DNA from: Clostridia bacterium
GTDB taxonomy: Bacteria; Bacillota; Clostridia; Oscillospirales; CAG-382
Reading direction: 5' to 3'
Length of the DNA: 23,564 bases
Assembly: GCA_017959195.1 (NCBI GenBank)
Contig: JAGDBE010000232.1
Location: forward strand, 1-23,564
The notes under the pieces were generated by a model. That model saw only the letters and a list, made by a program, of their open reading frames with translations. It searched no databases and had not been told where the DNA came from. The translations under genes and the position numbers were made by a program. Of the stretch, positions 1 through 7,764 are shown one piece after another. Numbering within the stretch: position 1 is the first letter of the stretch; each line of letters opens with the position of its first letter.

Positions 1-645
1 AAGCTCTTTTGCACTGTCCGCCGTGATGTCGGGGGAATACCCGTCAAAACTGTGTTTTCCGCCGAAACCCCACGTAACGCCCACGCACTTTAATTCCGAA
101 TTTCTCGCAGTCATCACGTCGACGCTTGAATCCCCGACGTAAAGCACCGAATCGGGCGGTACTTTAAGATAATCGAGCGCACGCCTTATGCACGCTTTGT
201 CGGGCTTTCTCGGAAGATTTTCTCCCGTGCCCGAAAAGTAGTCGAAAACACATTTTCCGAAACATATTTCGAGCAGCGCGCCGACAAGTTTTTCCGGCTT
301 GTTTGAAACGACGGCAAGCTTGATTCCACCGTCTTTCAGCTTTTTGACAAGTTCGGGAATTTTATCGTACGGACGCGTCTTTTCACAGACGTGCTCCGCG
401 TAAACTTCAAGATATCTTTCAAGAACGGCGCTTACGTTTTCGTCTGAACGCGCGTTTTCGGGAAGCGCAAGGAAAATCAAGCGCCGCGCGCCGTTGTTTA
501 TGTAGGTTTTTACTTCCGAAACAGACCTTTTCGGGTACCCGAATTCGCAAAGCGTGATATTTACCGCGTTTGTGATGTCCTCTATCGTGTCAAGCAGCGT
601 GCCGTCGAGGTCGAACATGACGCACGCGTATTTTGCGTTTTTCAT
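1..645 (-). CDS. HAD-family hydrolase, phosphoglycolate phosphatase-like (3' end outside window)
   Basis: Haloacid-dehalogenase phosphatase of the Gph type, expected to dephosphorylate a small phosphorylated metabolite in the cytoplasm. Read on the minus strand from an ATG at 645, it shows the nucleophile motif DLDGTLLDT near residue 10, the motif II/III region with SNKPEKL in the middle, and the metal-binding VGDSSVDVMTA near the C-terminal end. A helical cap domain follows motif I, as in subclass I enzymes. The 215 codons present are close to the usual 215-225, so only a few residues are probably missing. It starts two bases after the yfbR-like stop, so the two are co-transcribed and probably translationally coupled. 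Substrate is not determined; phosphoglycolate or a nucleotide or sugar phosphate is possible. The next-door 5'-nucleotidase would fit a house-cleaning role. Confidence 0.88.
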   Translation of the reverse strand, partial: MKNAKYACVMFDLDGTLLDTIEDITNAVNITLCEFGYPKRSVSEVKTYINNGARRLIFLALPENARSDENVSAVLERYLEVYAEHVCEKTRPYDKIPELVKKLKDGGIKLAVVSNKPEKLVGALLEICFGKCVFDYFSGTGENLPRKPDKACIRRALDYLKVPPDSVLYVGDSSVDVMTARNSELKCVGVTWGFGGKHSFDGYSPDITADSAKEL

Positions 646-647
646 AA

Positions 648-1229
648 TCATAGTTCGTCGAGAGGCCTTTCAAATTCGTGTAATAGGTTGTCGATAAAAT
701 AGCGCAGCTCCTCACAGCTTTCCGCAATTTTTTCAACCGAGGCGCGGTTTGCTTCAAGCGCCTTGGAAAACTCGCTGTTTCCGATTTTCTGCTCCTGAAT
801 GCACTTTATGAGCGCGCATAACTTGTCTGCCGCCTTGATTATTATTTTTTCCTCTCCGCTTTCATGGTCGAGAGCCGAGGAATATGAGGATTTCAGGTCG
901 TCGGGAAGCTTGGAAATAAGGGTTTCGCATGCGCTTTTTTCTATCTCCTTGTAGCTTTCGGAAATGTGGCTGTCGTGGTATTTTACGGGAGTCGGCATGT
1001 CGCCGGTGTAAATCTCGCTTATGTCGTGGTAAAGCGCCTTTATCACAATGCTTCCCACGTCGTATTTTTTGCCGAATTTCTCGTTTCCGACGGTTGCGAG
1101 CGCATGCGCGAGCATGGCGCACTCGGCGCTGTGTTCAAGCAGATTTTCGGGAATGGAATTTCTCATAAGCCCCCAGCGGTTGATGTATTTCATCCTGAAA
1201 GCAAGCGGGAAAAAGGTGTAACGCTCCAT
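648..1229 (-). CDS. yfbR: YfbR-type 5'-deoxynucleotidase (HD domain)
   Basis: HD-domain phosphohydrolase closely resembling E. coli YfbR, which removes the 5' phosphate from deoxyribonucleoside monophosphates. The 193-residue length matches the family. Visible family residues are INRW (17-19), the metal ligands H33, H68-D69 and D134, and the ISEIYTGDMPTPVKY stretch (70-84) that carries E72 and D77; E. coli YfbR has the equivalent residues at almost the same numbers. A good ribosome binding site, GGAGG, sits six bases before the ATG. It is the first gene of a leftward pair with the HAD phosphatase and faces away from secA. The role is likely in dNMP salvage or turnover. Assignment to the family is strong; substrate specificity is taken from the family and not tested. 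Confidence 0.92.
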   Translation of the reverse strand: MERYTFFPLAFRMKYINRWGLMRNSIPENLLEHSAECAMLAHALATVGNEKFGKKYDVGSIVIKALYHDISEIYTGDMPTPVKYHDSHISESYKEIEKSACETLISKLPDDLKSSYSSALDHESGEEKIIIKAADKLCALIKCIQEQKIGNSEFSKALEANRASVEKIAESCEELRYFIDNLLHEFERPLDEL

Positions 1230-1268
1230 GTCTGACCTCCGTAAGATAGAATTTTGTCGCTTTATAAT

Positions 1269-1297
1269 ATTTTACTACAAGCAAAGATAAAAAGCAA
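1269..1297 (-). promoter_or_regulatory. Candidate promoter for the yfbR-HAD pair
   Basis: On the minus strand, TTGCTT (1297-1292), a 17-base spacer and TAAAAT (1274-1269) form a plausible sigma-70 type promoter about 40 bases before the yfbR-like start. The region is AT-rich, so chance matches are likely; other -10-like hexamers lie nearby. Confidence 0.4.
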
Positions 1298-1387
1298 TAT
1301 CAAAAAGAGTACACGCAAAAAACGCCCGCGGCGGAAATGATAAAAAGGCGCGAAAACGCGTAATTTGTTAAATTTTTAAATATAATA

Positions 1388-1416
1388 TTTACATATATGA
1401 GGTTATGATGTATAAT
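1388..1416 (+). promoter_or_regulatory. Candidate secA promoter
   Basis: TTTACA (1388-1393), a 17-base spacer and a perfect TATAAT (1411-1416) lie 37 bases before the secA ATG. This is a good housekeeping-sigma match. The transcript would begin near 1423 and carry a short leader with the ribosome binding site GAAAGGA at 1439-1445. It probably drives the long rightward gene run as well. Confidence 0.65.
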
Positions 1417-1453
1417 ATACTATGTATAAGTTTTTTTTGAAAGGAATTCAATT

Positions 1454-4273
1454 ATGGCAGTATTTACCAAGATTTTCGGCACGAGAAGCGAGAGAGAAAT
1501 CAAAAAAATGATGCCGATAGTCAATGAAATAGAATCACTTTCCGATAAATACGAAAAGATGAGCGAAAGCGAACTCAGAGGGGTAACGAATAAACTCAAA
1601 GAACGCCTTGCAAACGGAGAAACGCTTGACGACGTGCTTCCCGACGCGTTTGCGGCGGTAAGAGAAGCGGCATGGCGCGTGCTCGGAAAGAAACACTATA
1701 GGGTTCAGCTCGTGGGCGGCATAGTAATCCACGAGGGAAGAATAGCCGAAATGAAGACGGGCGAAGGAAAAACGCTCATGGCGACGCTTCCCGCGTACCT
1801 CAATGCGCTTAACGGCAAAGGCGTTCATATCGTAACGGTAAACGACTACCTTGCACGCCGCGACAGCGAGTGGATGGGAAAGATATATAATTACCTCGGA
1901 CTGTCCGTCGGACTTATAGTCAACGGACTTAATCAGGAGGAACGCAGAAAGGCGTACAGCGCCGATATAACCTACGGAACGAATAACGAGTTCGGCTTTG
2001 ACTACCTGCGCGACAATATGGTAACCGAAAAGAGAAACCTCGTGCAGCGCGGACACGTATTCGCGATAGTCGACGAGGTCGACTCCATTCTGATAGACGA
2101 AGCGAGAACTCCGCTTATTATTTCGGGCCCGGGCGACCAGTCGAGCGAGATGTATAAAAAGGCGGATAAACTTGCGCAGTCAATGAAGGCGCACGTCATA
2201 AAGGAACTCGACAGTAAGGAGTCCCACGAGGATATCGAGGGCGACTATATCGTCGACGAAAAGGCGAGAACCGCGACGCTCACCGCGGAAGGCATAAGAA
2301 AGGCCGAAAAATATTTCGGAATAGAAAACCTCTCCGACCCCGAAAACGTAACGATAGCCGACCATATTAACCTTGCCATCAAGGCGAGAGGCACCATGAA
2401 ACGCGATATAGACTACGTCGTAAAGGACGGAGAAGTGCTTATCGTGGACGCCTTCACGGGCAGAATCATGCTCGGCAGACGCTATTCCAACGGACTCCAC
2501 CAGGCGATAGAGGCAAAAGAGGGCGTAAACGTCAGAAGCGAATCCAAAACGCTTGCGACGATAACCTTCCAGAATTATTTCAGACTGTATGAAAAGCTTT
2601 CCGGTATGACGGGAACGGCGCTCACCGAAGAAGACGAATTCAGAGAGATATATAACCTCGACGTTGTGGAAATCCCCACAAATAAGCCGATGATAAGGGA
2701 AGACCTGCCCGACGTCGTTTACAGAACGAGAAAGGGCAAATATAACGCGATAGTCGAGCAGATAAAGGAATGCCACGAAAAAGGACAGCCGGTGCTCGTC
2801 GGAACCGTTTCGATAGAAAAGAGCGAGGAGCTTTCCGCTCTGCTTAACAGAAACGGAATTGCGCATACCGTGCTCAACGCGAAATTCCACGAAAAAGAAG
2901 CCGAAATCGTAGCCCAGGCGGGCAAATTCGGCGCCGTAACCATCTCCACCAATATGGCGGGCAGAGGAACGGATATAACCCTCGGCGGAAACGCCGAATA
3001 CCTCGCCAAAAACGAGATGAGAAAACTCGGTAATACGCCCGAGCAGATAAACGACGCCACAAGCTACTTTGAGACAGACGACGAAGAGATTTTGAAGCTC
3101 AGAGAGCAGTATGCAAAGATATTAAAGCAGTACGAGGAAGAGATCAAACCCGAAGCGCAGAAGGTAGTTGAAGCGGGCGGCCTTTATATACTCGGCACCG
3201 AAAGACACGAAAGCCGCCGTATAGATAACCAGCTTCGCGGCCGTTCGGGACGTCAGGGCGACCCCGGAGAATCGAGATTTTTCTTATCTCTTGAAGACGA
3301 CCTGCTCAGACTCTTCGGAAGCGAGAGAATCCAGAGCGTCGTCGAAAGACTCGGACTCGACGAAAATACGCCGATTGAAGCGAGAATACTCTCCAATACA
3401 ATTCAGAACGCACAGAAGAACCTCGAGGGCAGAAACTTCGGCATAAGAAAGAACGTCCTCATGTACGATAACGTAATGAATAAACAGAGAGAGGTCATCT
3501 ATAAGCAGAGAAGAGAAGTGCTTGACGGCGAAAACGTGCACGATAAGATTTTGGGCATGATAGACTCCTACGTCAACGGCGCATGCGACAGCTTCCTTTC
3601 GGGCGACGTTCCGGAGGAATGGAACCTCGAATCCCTCAAAGGATACTTTCTGGGCATACTCACAACTCCCGGGGACTTCAATTATTCGAAAGAAGAACTT
3701 GAAAACGTGTCCAGGGACGATATAAGAAACGAACTTCTCGAAAGGGCGCAGAAAAAGTATAAGGAAAAGGAAACGCTGTTTACCGAAGAACAGCTTTACC
3801 AGATAGAGAGAATCGTGCTGCTGCGCAACGTTGACGGACATTGGGTTAACCATATCGACGCGATGGAAGACCTCGAAGACGGCATAGGACTTCAGGCATA
3901 CGCGCAGAAGGACCCGCTCGCGCTCTATACGACGGAAGCCGCCGATATGTTCGACGAAATGATAGACTCGGTAAGGGAGCAGACCGCAAAAATGCTGCTT
4001 ATGGTCATGCCCACAACGCAGATAAAGGCGTCGTCGGCGCCTAAGGAAACGTCGGCGGGCCTTAAAAACGGACCGCAGAAAAGAGTAAGCGTCGACCTCG
4101 GCAAGAGCGTTTACGGAAACAGCGCAAAACCCGAAGCGAGAAAAGAGCCGATAAGAAAGACGGCGGCGGAAAAGGTCGGAAGAAACGACCCCTGCCCGTG
4201 CGGAAGCGGAAAGAAGTATAAAAAATGCTGCGGAGCGGGAATGCCGTCCGTAAGCGGAGATGAGGATAACTGA
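1454..4273 (+). CDS. secA: SecA preprotein translocase ATPase
   Basis: Motor ATPase that pushes unfolded preproteins through the SecYEG channel. The 939-residue protein shows the Walker A motif MKTGEGKT (100-107), the DEVD box (207-210), the GTDITLGG and GTERHESRRIDNQLRGRSGRQGD regions of the second nucleotide-binding domain, the helical scaffold and wing, and a C-terminal zinc-binding tail with C914, C916, C925 and C926 in the usual C-x-C-x8-C-C pattern, which in other SecAs contacts SecB or phospholipid. The segment between the second-domain beta strands (about residues 515-570) is longer than in E. coli, as in other clostridial SecAs. Start chosen at 1454 with GAAAGGA eight bases upstream. 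Its TGA stop overlaps the next gene's ATG (TGATG), pointing to coupled translation. No sign of a second, accessory SecA feature such as glycoprotein-export partners. Confidence 0.98.
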   Translation: MAVFTKIFGTRSEREIKKMMPIVNEIESLSDKYEKMSESELRGVTNKLKERLANGETLDDVLPDAFAAVREAAWRVLGKKHYRVQLVGGIVIHEGRIAEMKTGEGKTLMATLPAYLNALNGKGVHIVTVNDYLARRDSEWMGKIYNYLGLSVGLIVNGLNQEERRKAYSADITYGTNNEFGFDYLRDNMVTEKRNLVQRGHVFAIVDEVDSILIDEARTPLIISGPGDQSSEMYKKADKLAQSMKAHVIKELDSKESHEDIEGDYIVDEKARTATLTAEGIRKAEKYFGIENLSDPENVTIADHINLAIKARGTMKRDIDYVVKDGEVLIVDAFTGRIMLGRRYSNGLHQAIEAKEGVNVRSESKTLATITFQNYFRLYEKLSGMTGTALTEEDEFREIYNLDVVEIPTNKPMIREDLPDVVYRTRKGKYNAIVEQIKECHEKGQPVLVGTVSIEKSEELSALLNRNGIAHTVLNAKFHEKEAEIVAQAGKFGAVTISTNMAGRGTDITLGGNAEYLAKNEMRKLGNTPEQINDATSYFETDDEEILKLREQYAKILKQYEEEIKPEAQKVVEAGGLYILGTERHESRRIDNQLRGRSGRQGDPGESRFFLSLEDDLLRLFGSERIQSVVERLGLDENTPIEARILSNTIQNAQKNLEGRNFGIRKNVLMYDNVMNKQREVIYKQRREVLDGENVHDKILGMIDSYVNGACDSFLSGDVPEEWNLESLKGYFLGILTTPGDFNYSKEELENVSRDDIRNELLERAQKKYKEKETLFTEEQLYQIERIVLLRNVDGHWVNHIDAMEDLEDGIGLQAYAQKDPLALYTTEAADMFDEMIDSVREQTAKMLLMVMPTTQIKASSAPKETSAGLKNGPQKRVSVDLGKSVYGNSAKPEARKEPIRKTAAEKVGRNDPCPCGSGKKYKKCCGAGMPSVSGDEDN

Positions 4274-4902
4274 TGGGACTCGGACTTCTGTTTGCGGGAT
4301 ATATAACTCTGCTGACGTTTAAGGTGCTGCCGCCCGTGCTCGTCGTGGGCGCGTACCTCATGTATACGTCGTTTAAAAAAATGAGCGGCTACGGAAAAGA
4401 ATTCGTAAACGCAAAGATAAGCGCCGCGGTTTTCGGCGTTTACTGCACCGCATACAGCGTGCTGTGGATATCGGAACTCGCTTTTTCCTATCCGGCGGTG
4501 CTGAAAAACCCGGTTTTCGCTCTTTGCGAGAGTATGTGCTATACGGGACTGCTTATTTACCTGCACGTTACGCTCCTTTCGGCGCTTGAAGCGCTCTGCA
4601 CGTCGTGCGGCTATGAAAAGGGCGTAAAGAGGGCGAAATTTTCAAAGGTCCTCATGACGACGTTTGCTTTTCTTGCCGTTATTGCCGCAATTTTGGGCGC
4701 ACTCGGCGTGAAATCGTACGTTCCGCTCGCGGAGCTCATCGCTCAGACCGCGTGGTTCATATATACGGCGGTATTGATTTACGGCTGCTATATGCATATA
4801 GCGACCGACGAGATGATAGCGGAAGACGAAAAGCTCGAAAAGGAAAGAATTAATAAATTAAGCGAAAAAGCGGCTAAAAGAAATAATAAAGGCGGTAGAT
4901 AA
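4273..4902 (+). CDS. Unknown multi-pass membrane protein coupled to secA
   Basis: I do not recognise a family. The 209 residues contain about five hydrophobic stretches (roughly 4-33, 47-72, 83-108, 126-147 and 150-175) and a charged, lysine-rich C-terminal tail from about 180 that probably lies in the cytoplasm. Four cysteines cluster in the second half (for example C86, C90 and the CTSC pair near 113-116). The ATG shares one base with the secA stop codon (TGATG), so ribosomes finishing secA can restart here. That arrangement favours a stoichiometric or functional link with SecA or its co-transcribed neighbours, but no sequence motif supports a specific role. Codon use matches the neighbours, so it looks resident rather than newly acquired. 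Confidence 0.8.
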   Translation: MGLGLLFAGYITLLTFKVLPPVLVVGAYLMYTSFKKMSGYGKEFVNAKISAAVFGVYCTAYSVLWISELAFSYPAVLKNPVFALCESMCYTGLLIYLHVTLLSALEALCTSCGYEKGVKRAKFSKVLMTTFAFLAVIAAILGALGVKSYVPLAELIAQTAWFIYTAVLIYGCYMHIATDEMIAEDEKLEKERINKLSEKAAKRNNKGGR

Positions 4903-4904
4903 AT

Positions 4905-5294
4905 ATGATTAAAACGGGACTTGTCGGCAAGGAAGAGGCAATAGTCAGTTTAAGTAAATGCGCGCGCGAAATGTCGAGCGGAGACCTCGATATATTTGCA
5001 ACGCCCGCCCTTGTCGCGCTCATGGAAGCGTCGGCAATAAACTGCGTAAAAAATAAACTCGGCATAGGCGAGACCACCGTCGGAATTTCCATAAACGTAA
5101 AGCATACCTCGCCAACGCCCACGGGAATGACGGTTTGGGCGGAAAGCGAACTTACAGAAATCGACGGAAGAAGACTCACTTTTAAAATCACCGCCTACGA
5201 TAAATCGGGCGTAATAGGCACCGCAACGCACGAGAGAATGATAGTCGAAAAGGAAAAAATGCTCGAAAAAGCAAATTCCAAGATGAATAAATGA
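4905..5294 (+). CDS. FlK-like hot-dog thioesterase
   Basis: Small (129 residues) single hot-dog-fold acyl-CoA thioesterase of the fluoroacetyl-CoA thioesterase (FlK) family, expected to act as a cytoplasmic dimer. The likely catalytic residues are T33 (in FATPAL), E41 (in LMEAS) and H67 (in VKHTSPTP). Their spacing, 8 and then 26 residues, is the same as that of the FlK triad T42-E50-H76. The FlK-specific lid region cannot be judged from sequence alone. Ribosome binding site AAAGGCGG (4888-4895) lies inside the end of the preceding gene, with only two bases between the genes. Nothing nearby points to organofluorine metabolism; a general short-chain acyl-CoA or damage-control hydrolase is more likely. 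The coaE gene 5 kb downstream is a loose CoA link only. Confidence 0.85.
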   Translation: MIKTGLVGKEEAIVSLSKCAREMSSGDLDIFATPALVALMEASAINCVKNKLGIGETTVGISINVKHTSPTPTGMTVWAESELTEIDGRRLTFKITAYDKSGVIGTATHERMIVEKEKMLEKANSKMNK

Positions 5295-5298
5295 GAAA

Positions 5299-6078
5299 AT
5301 GAAACCGAACGAAAAATTTTCAAAGGAAAACGGCAAAAAAGCGCCGTCAATTCTGCCGCAGAAGAAGAAAAACCTCAAAAAAGCAGTAATAATCGTCTCA
5401 ATCGTGCTCGCAACACTCGTTTTGCTGTGCGGAGTGCTCTATTTTGTTAACGAGACGCTTAAAAACGGCAGAATTTCGGGGGAAAATACGGAACCCGACA
5501 CGAACGCGAAAAATTATGTAAACTTCTATACCCCCGACTACGAAATAAATATTTTTGAAGACGAAGAGTACCTCAAAAAGAACAGAAATATATATTATGA
5601 GGTCCCGACCGCGACGGGAAGCGCGAAAATCGTGCTCGACGAGTACGAAGAAAACGAACTTGACGCGGGACAAAGGTTTTTCACCGAATATTTCGGAATA
5701 GTAACCGGCGGCGAATACGAAAAATATCATAAACTCTTCACCGACGAGTATATAAAGGACCCGTCGGGCTTTGAAAAACACCCGGCGGACAGAAAGTTCA
5801 CCATGCAGAGAATTTACGATATAAACGTAAAGGAACTCGCAAAAACCCCGCCCGACGATAAGAGTTATACCTATAACGGAAAGCCTGCGGTTTTCGGCGT
5901 GTACGAAGTCGGCTATAAGATAATGAAAAACGACGGCGAATTCAGAACCGACGTCGAGTCGGATATGGTAATCCCCGTAATTTTCGAGACGGTAACGGCG
6001 GGATACGGCTCGGAAGACGAAAAAACACTCATAAAGAATATTTACAGATATCAGGATATTGCGGTAAAAGCGGAGTGA
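5299..6078 (+). CDS. Single-pass membrane protein, unknown function, possible NTF2-like outer domain
   Basis: Unrecognised 259-residue protein. A basic N-terminus (residues 1-28, rich in lysine) is followed by one strongly hydrophobic segment (about 29-50), so the protein is probably anchored with a short cytoplasmic head and an outer domain of about 200 residues. The first 50 residues of the outer part are acidic and look flexible. From about residue 123 the pattern of an aromatic helix (GQRFFTEYFG), a YEKYHKLF helix and then alternating beta strands with FGVYEVGYKI and VIPVIFETV recalls an NTF2-like fold; this is inference from pattern only. The start has no clear ribosome binding site and lies four bases after the thioesterase stop, so translation probably relies on coupling. 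No lipobox or cleavage site is evident. Confidence 0.75.
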   Translation: MKPNEKFSKENGKKAPSILPQKKKNLKKAVIIVSIVLATLVLLCGVLYFVNETLKNGRISGENTEPDTNAKNYVNFYTPDYEINIFEDEEYLKKNRNIYYEVPTATGSAKIVLDEYEENELDAGQRFFTEYFGIVTGGEYEKYHKLFTDEYIKDPSGFEKHPADRKFTMQRIYDINVKELAKTPPDDKSYTYNGKPAVFGVYEVGYKIMKNDGEFRTDVESDMVIPVIFETVTAGYGSEDEKTLIKNIYRYQDIAVKAE

Positions 6079-6082
6079 AATT

Positions 6083-7528
6083 ATGGAAAAAGACGGCACA
6101 AAAATCAAAAAGGCGAACTTGAAAAAGGAATATTTTCTTCTTGCGGCGGGACTTGCGTTTTTCTTTAACCCAACGGTCAATATAATCGACGTGCTTCCCG
6201 ACGCGATAGGCGCGATACTGATATATTTCGGACTTGAAAGGTTCGGCTATATCGACGATAAATTCGAGAATGCGAAAAAACTGTCGTTTTATATGATATG
6301 GCTGTATATCGTGAAACACGTGCTTTCGCTCGCGGTGTTCGAAAATACGTCGAATACGCTGCCGTTCACGTTTTTCTCGTCGGTGCTTGAAATAATAATT
6401 TTAACTGCGTTTTTCGGACTTTTCTATTCGGGATTCGAATACACCTTGATGAGAAGGGGAAACGGCGAGAGCGCAAAATCGGTCGCCAACGTCAAGACCT
6501 ATACGGTTTTCTTTGTTTTCGCAAAGAATATTTTAGCGTTCGCACCCGAAACGCTCGAACTTTTCAGACAGAAGGAACAGTTCAATTTCGACGCCGACGC
6601 GTCGTACAGGTTCCCGATAAGCTCGCTCAAAAATTACGTAATACTCGCCTGCGTTTCGCTTTGCCTGATTTTGGGAGTGATATACCTTATAAGAACGTTT
6701 GCTTTTCTGAATAAAGTAAGAAAAGACGAAGCATATAACGAAAACCTCACCGCCGAATTTACCGAAATTCTGGAGCATAAGAGGGGAAAACTCGTAAGAA
6801 GAAAAATGAACCTGAGCTGCTTCTGCTTCGGCTGCGCGGCACTTTTCAGCGCTGACGCCGTTTTCGAGGGTAAGGATTTTCTGCCGGGTATTGTTTCCGC
6901 CATAGCCCTTGCGCTTTCGTTTGCGGCAATTTCGGAATATTCGAAAACGACGGTAAAGCAAAAGGTTTCCTGCCTTCTCATAACCGTATTCAGCGCGCTT
7001 GACACGGCGTTCCTCTGTTACCTCGAACCGCTTTATACGCGCGTTTTCTCGGCGGAGGAAATATCGGATATAGATGGCGCGGAATTCATAAAATCAGGTT
7101 TCGGCGCGGCAGTTTCGATAATCGGCGAAATCACGCTTGCGGTCCTTATGATAATCGGTATCGTAATCTGGATAAAGAAGTGTAAAAAAATCACCGACGA
7201 CGACCTCGGAACGAGCTACGGCAGAAGTCCTTTCTGGGTGCTTGCGTTTTTCTCGGCATCCGCCGCCGTAAAAGCCGTAAGAACGGCAATGAACGTCTGC
7301 ATCGTGCATATGGCGTTTACCGACGAGGGGATAACAAAGTATCTGAGCCTGCGCTCAATGATGACTCCTCAGTCGTCCGGCGAGTATATCGCGCAGAATC
7401 CCGGAGTTGCATTCTTTGAAAGCCTTGACGGAATGTATTCCGTAATCGGAGTTGCGGGCTTGGTGCTCGCGGCGGTTGCGGCGATAAATATGTGGGCGCT
7501 TAAATCACGCGTAAACGGAGAGGTCTAA
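6083..7528 (+). CDS. Large polytopic membrane protein, unknown, probable internal duplication
   Basis: Unrecognised 481-residue integral membrane protein with about 11-12 hydrophobic segments and no soluble catalytic domain. Early in the first half is a short conserved-looking motif, NIIDVLPDAIGA (33-44), between two membrane segments; a related stretch, GKDFLPGIVSAIA (263-275), occurs about 229 residues later. The order of the following hydrophobic segments also repeats, which suggests two homologous halves of about 230 residues separated by a charged linker (about 208-242). Such repeats are common in transporters, but no transporter signature is seen. The start is supported by GGAGTGA upstream, overlapping the preceding stop. 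It follows the single-pass protein by four bases, so the two may work together. Confidence 0.78.
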   Translation: MEKDGTKIKKANLKKEYFLLAAGLAFFFNPTVNIIDVLPDAIGAILIYFGLERFGYIDDKFENAKKLSFYMIWLYIVKHVLSLAVFENTSNTLPFTFFSSVLEIIILTAFFGLFYSGFEYTLMRRGNGESAKSVANVKTYTVFFVFAKNILAFAPETLELFRQKEQFNFDADASYRFPISSLKNYVILACVSLCLILGVIYLIRTFAFLNKVRKDEAYNENLTAEFTEILEHKRGKLVRRKMNLSCFCFGCAALFSADAVFEGKDFLPGIVSAIALALSFAAISEYSKTTVKQKVSCLLITVFSALDTAFLCYLEPLYTRVFSAEEISDIDGAEFIKSGFGAAVSIIGEITLAVLMIIGIVIWIKKCKKITDDDLGTSYGRSPFWVLAFFSASAAVKAVRTAMNVCIVHMAFTDEGITKYLSLRSMMTPQSSGEYIAQNPGVAFFESLDGMYSVIGVAGLVLAAVAAINMWALKSRVNGEV

Positions 7529-7531
7529 AAT

Positions 7532-7738
7532 ATGGCTGAATTAAAGACCTTCCTTCCGGGCGACACACTCGTAATGAAAAAGAACCACGCCTGCTCCAAA
7601 AGCGCAAAGTCGTTTCTCGTGATGATGGCGGCAAGCGACGTCAAGATAAAGTGCATAAACTGCGGTCGGGAGATAACCGTGCCGCTCATAAAGATAGAAA
7701 AGAGCATAAAGAACGTAATTTCGCAAAAAGAAAACTGA
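7532..7738 (+). CDS. DUF951 family protein (YyzM-like)
   Basis: Small 68-residue protein of the DUF951 family, widespread in Firmicutes and of unknown function. It shows the family pattern of an N-terminal LPGDTLVMKKNHAC region followed by DVKIKC-x2-C (residues about 36-43), a CxxC pair and an upstream cysteine that might bind a metal, then a basic, isoleucine-rich end. The predicted fold is a small beta barrel; nucleic-acid binding has been suggested for similar small folds but is not shown. The ribosome binding site GGAGAGG (7518-7524) overlaps the end of the previous gene, and the genes are three bases apart. It sits just before prfA, so a translation-related role is possible; that is inference from position. 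Confidence 0.85.
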   Translation: MAELKTFLPGDTLVMKKNHACSKSAKSFLVMMAASDVKIKCINCGREITVPLIKIEKSIKNVISQKEN

Positions 7739-7764
7739 AATAACCGAAAGGCAGAAAATAAAAG

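Noticed and set aside
1350..1361. CGCG-AAAA-CGCG hairpin before secA as a regulatory element
   Set aside because: Four pairs only, with no T-run and no supporting context; likely chance.
1365..1386. TTGTTA ... TATAAT as the secA promoter
   Set aside because: The spacer is only 10 bases. The TTTACA-17-TATAAT pair at 1388-1416 is far better.
4905..5294. Fluoroacetate resistance gene
   Set aside because: The catalytic triad spacing fits FlK, but no fluorinase, fluoroacetate or related gene is nearby and FlK-like thioesterases are common in gut Firmicutes; only the fold and likely thioesterase activity are claimed.
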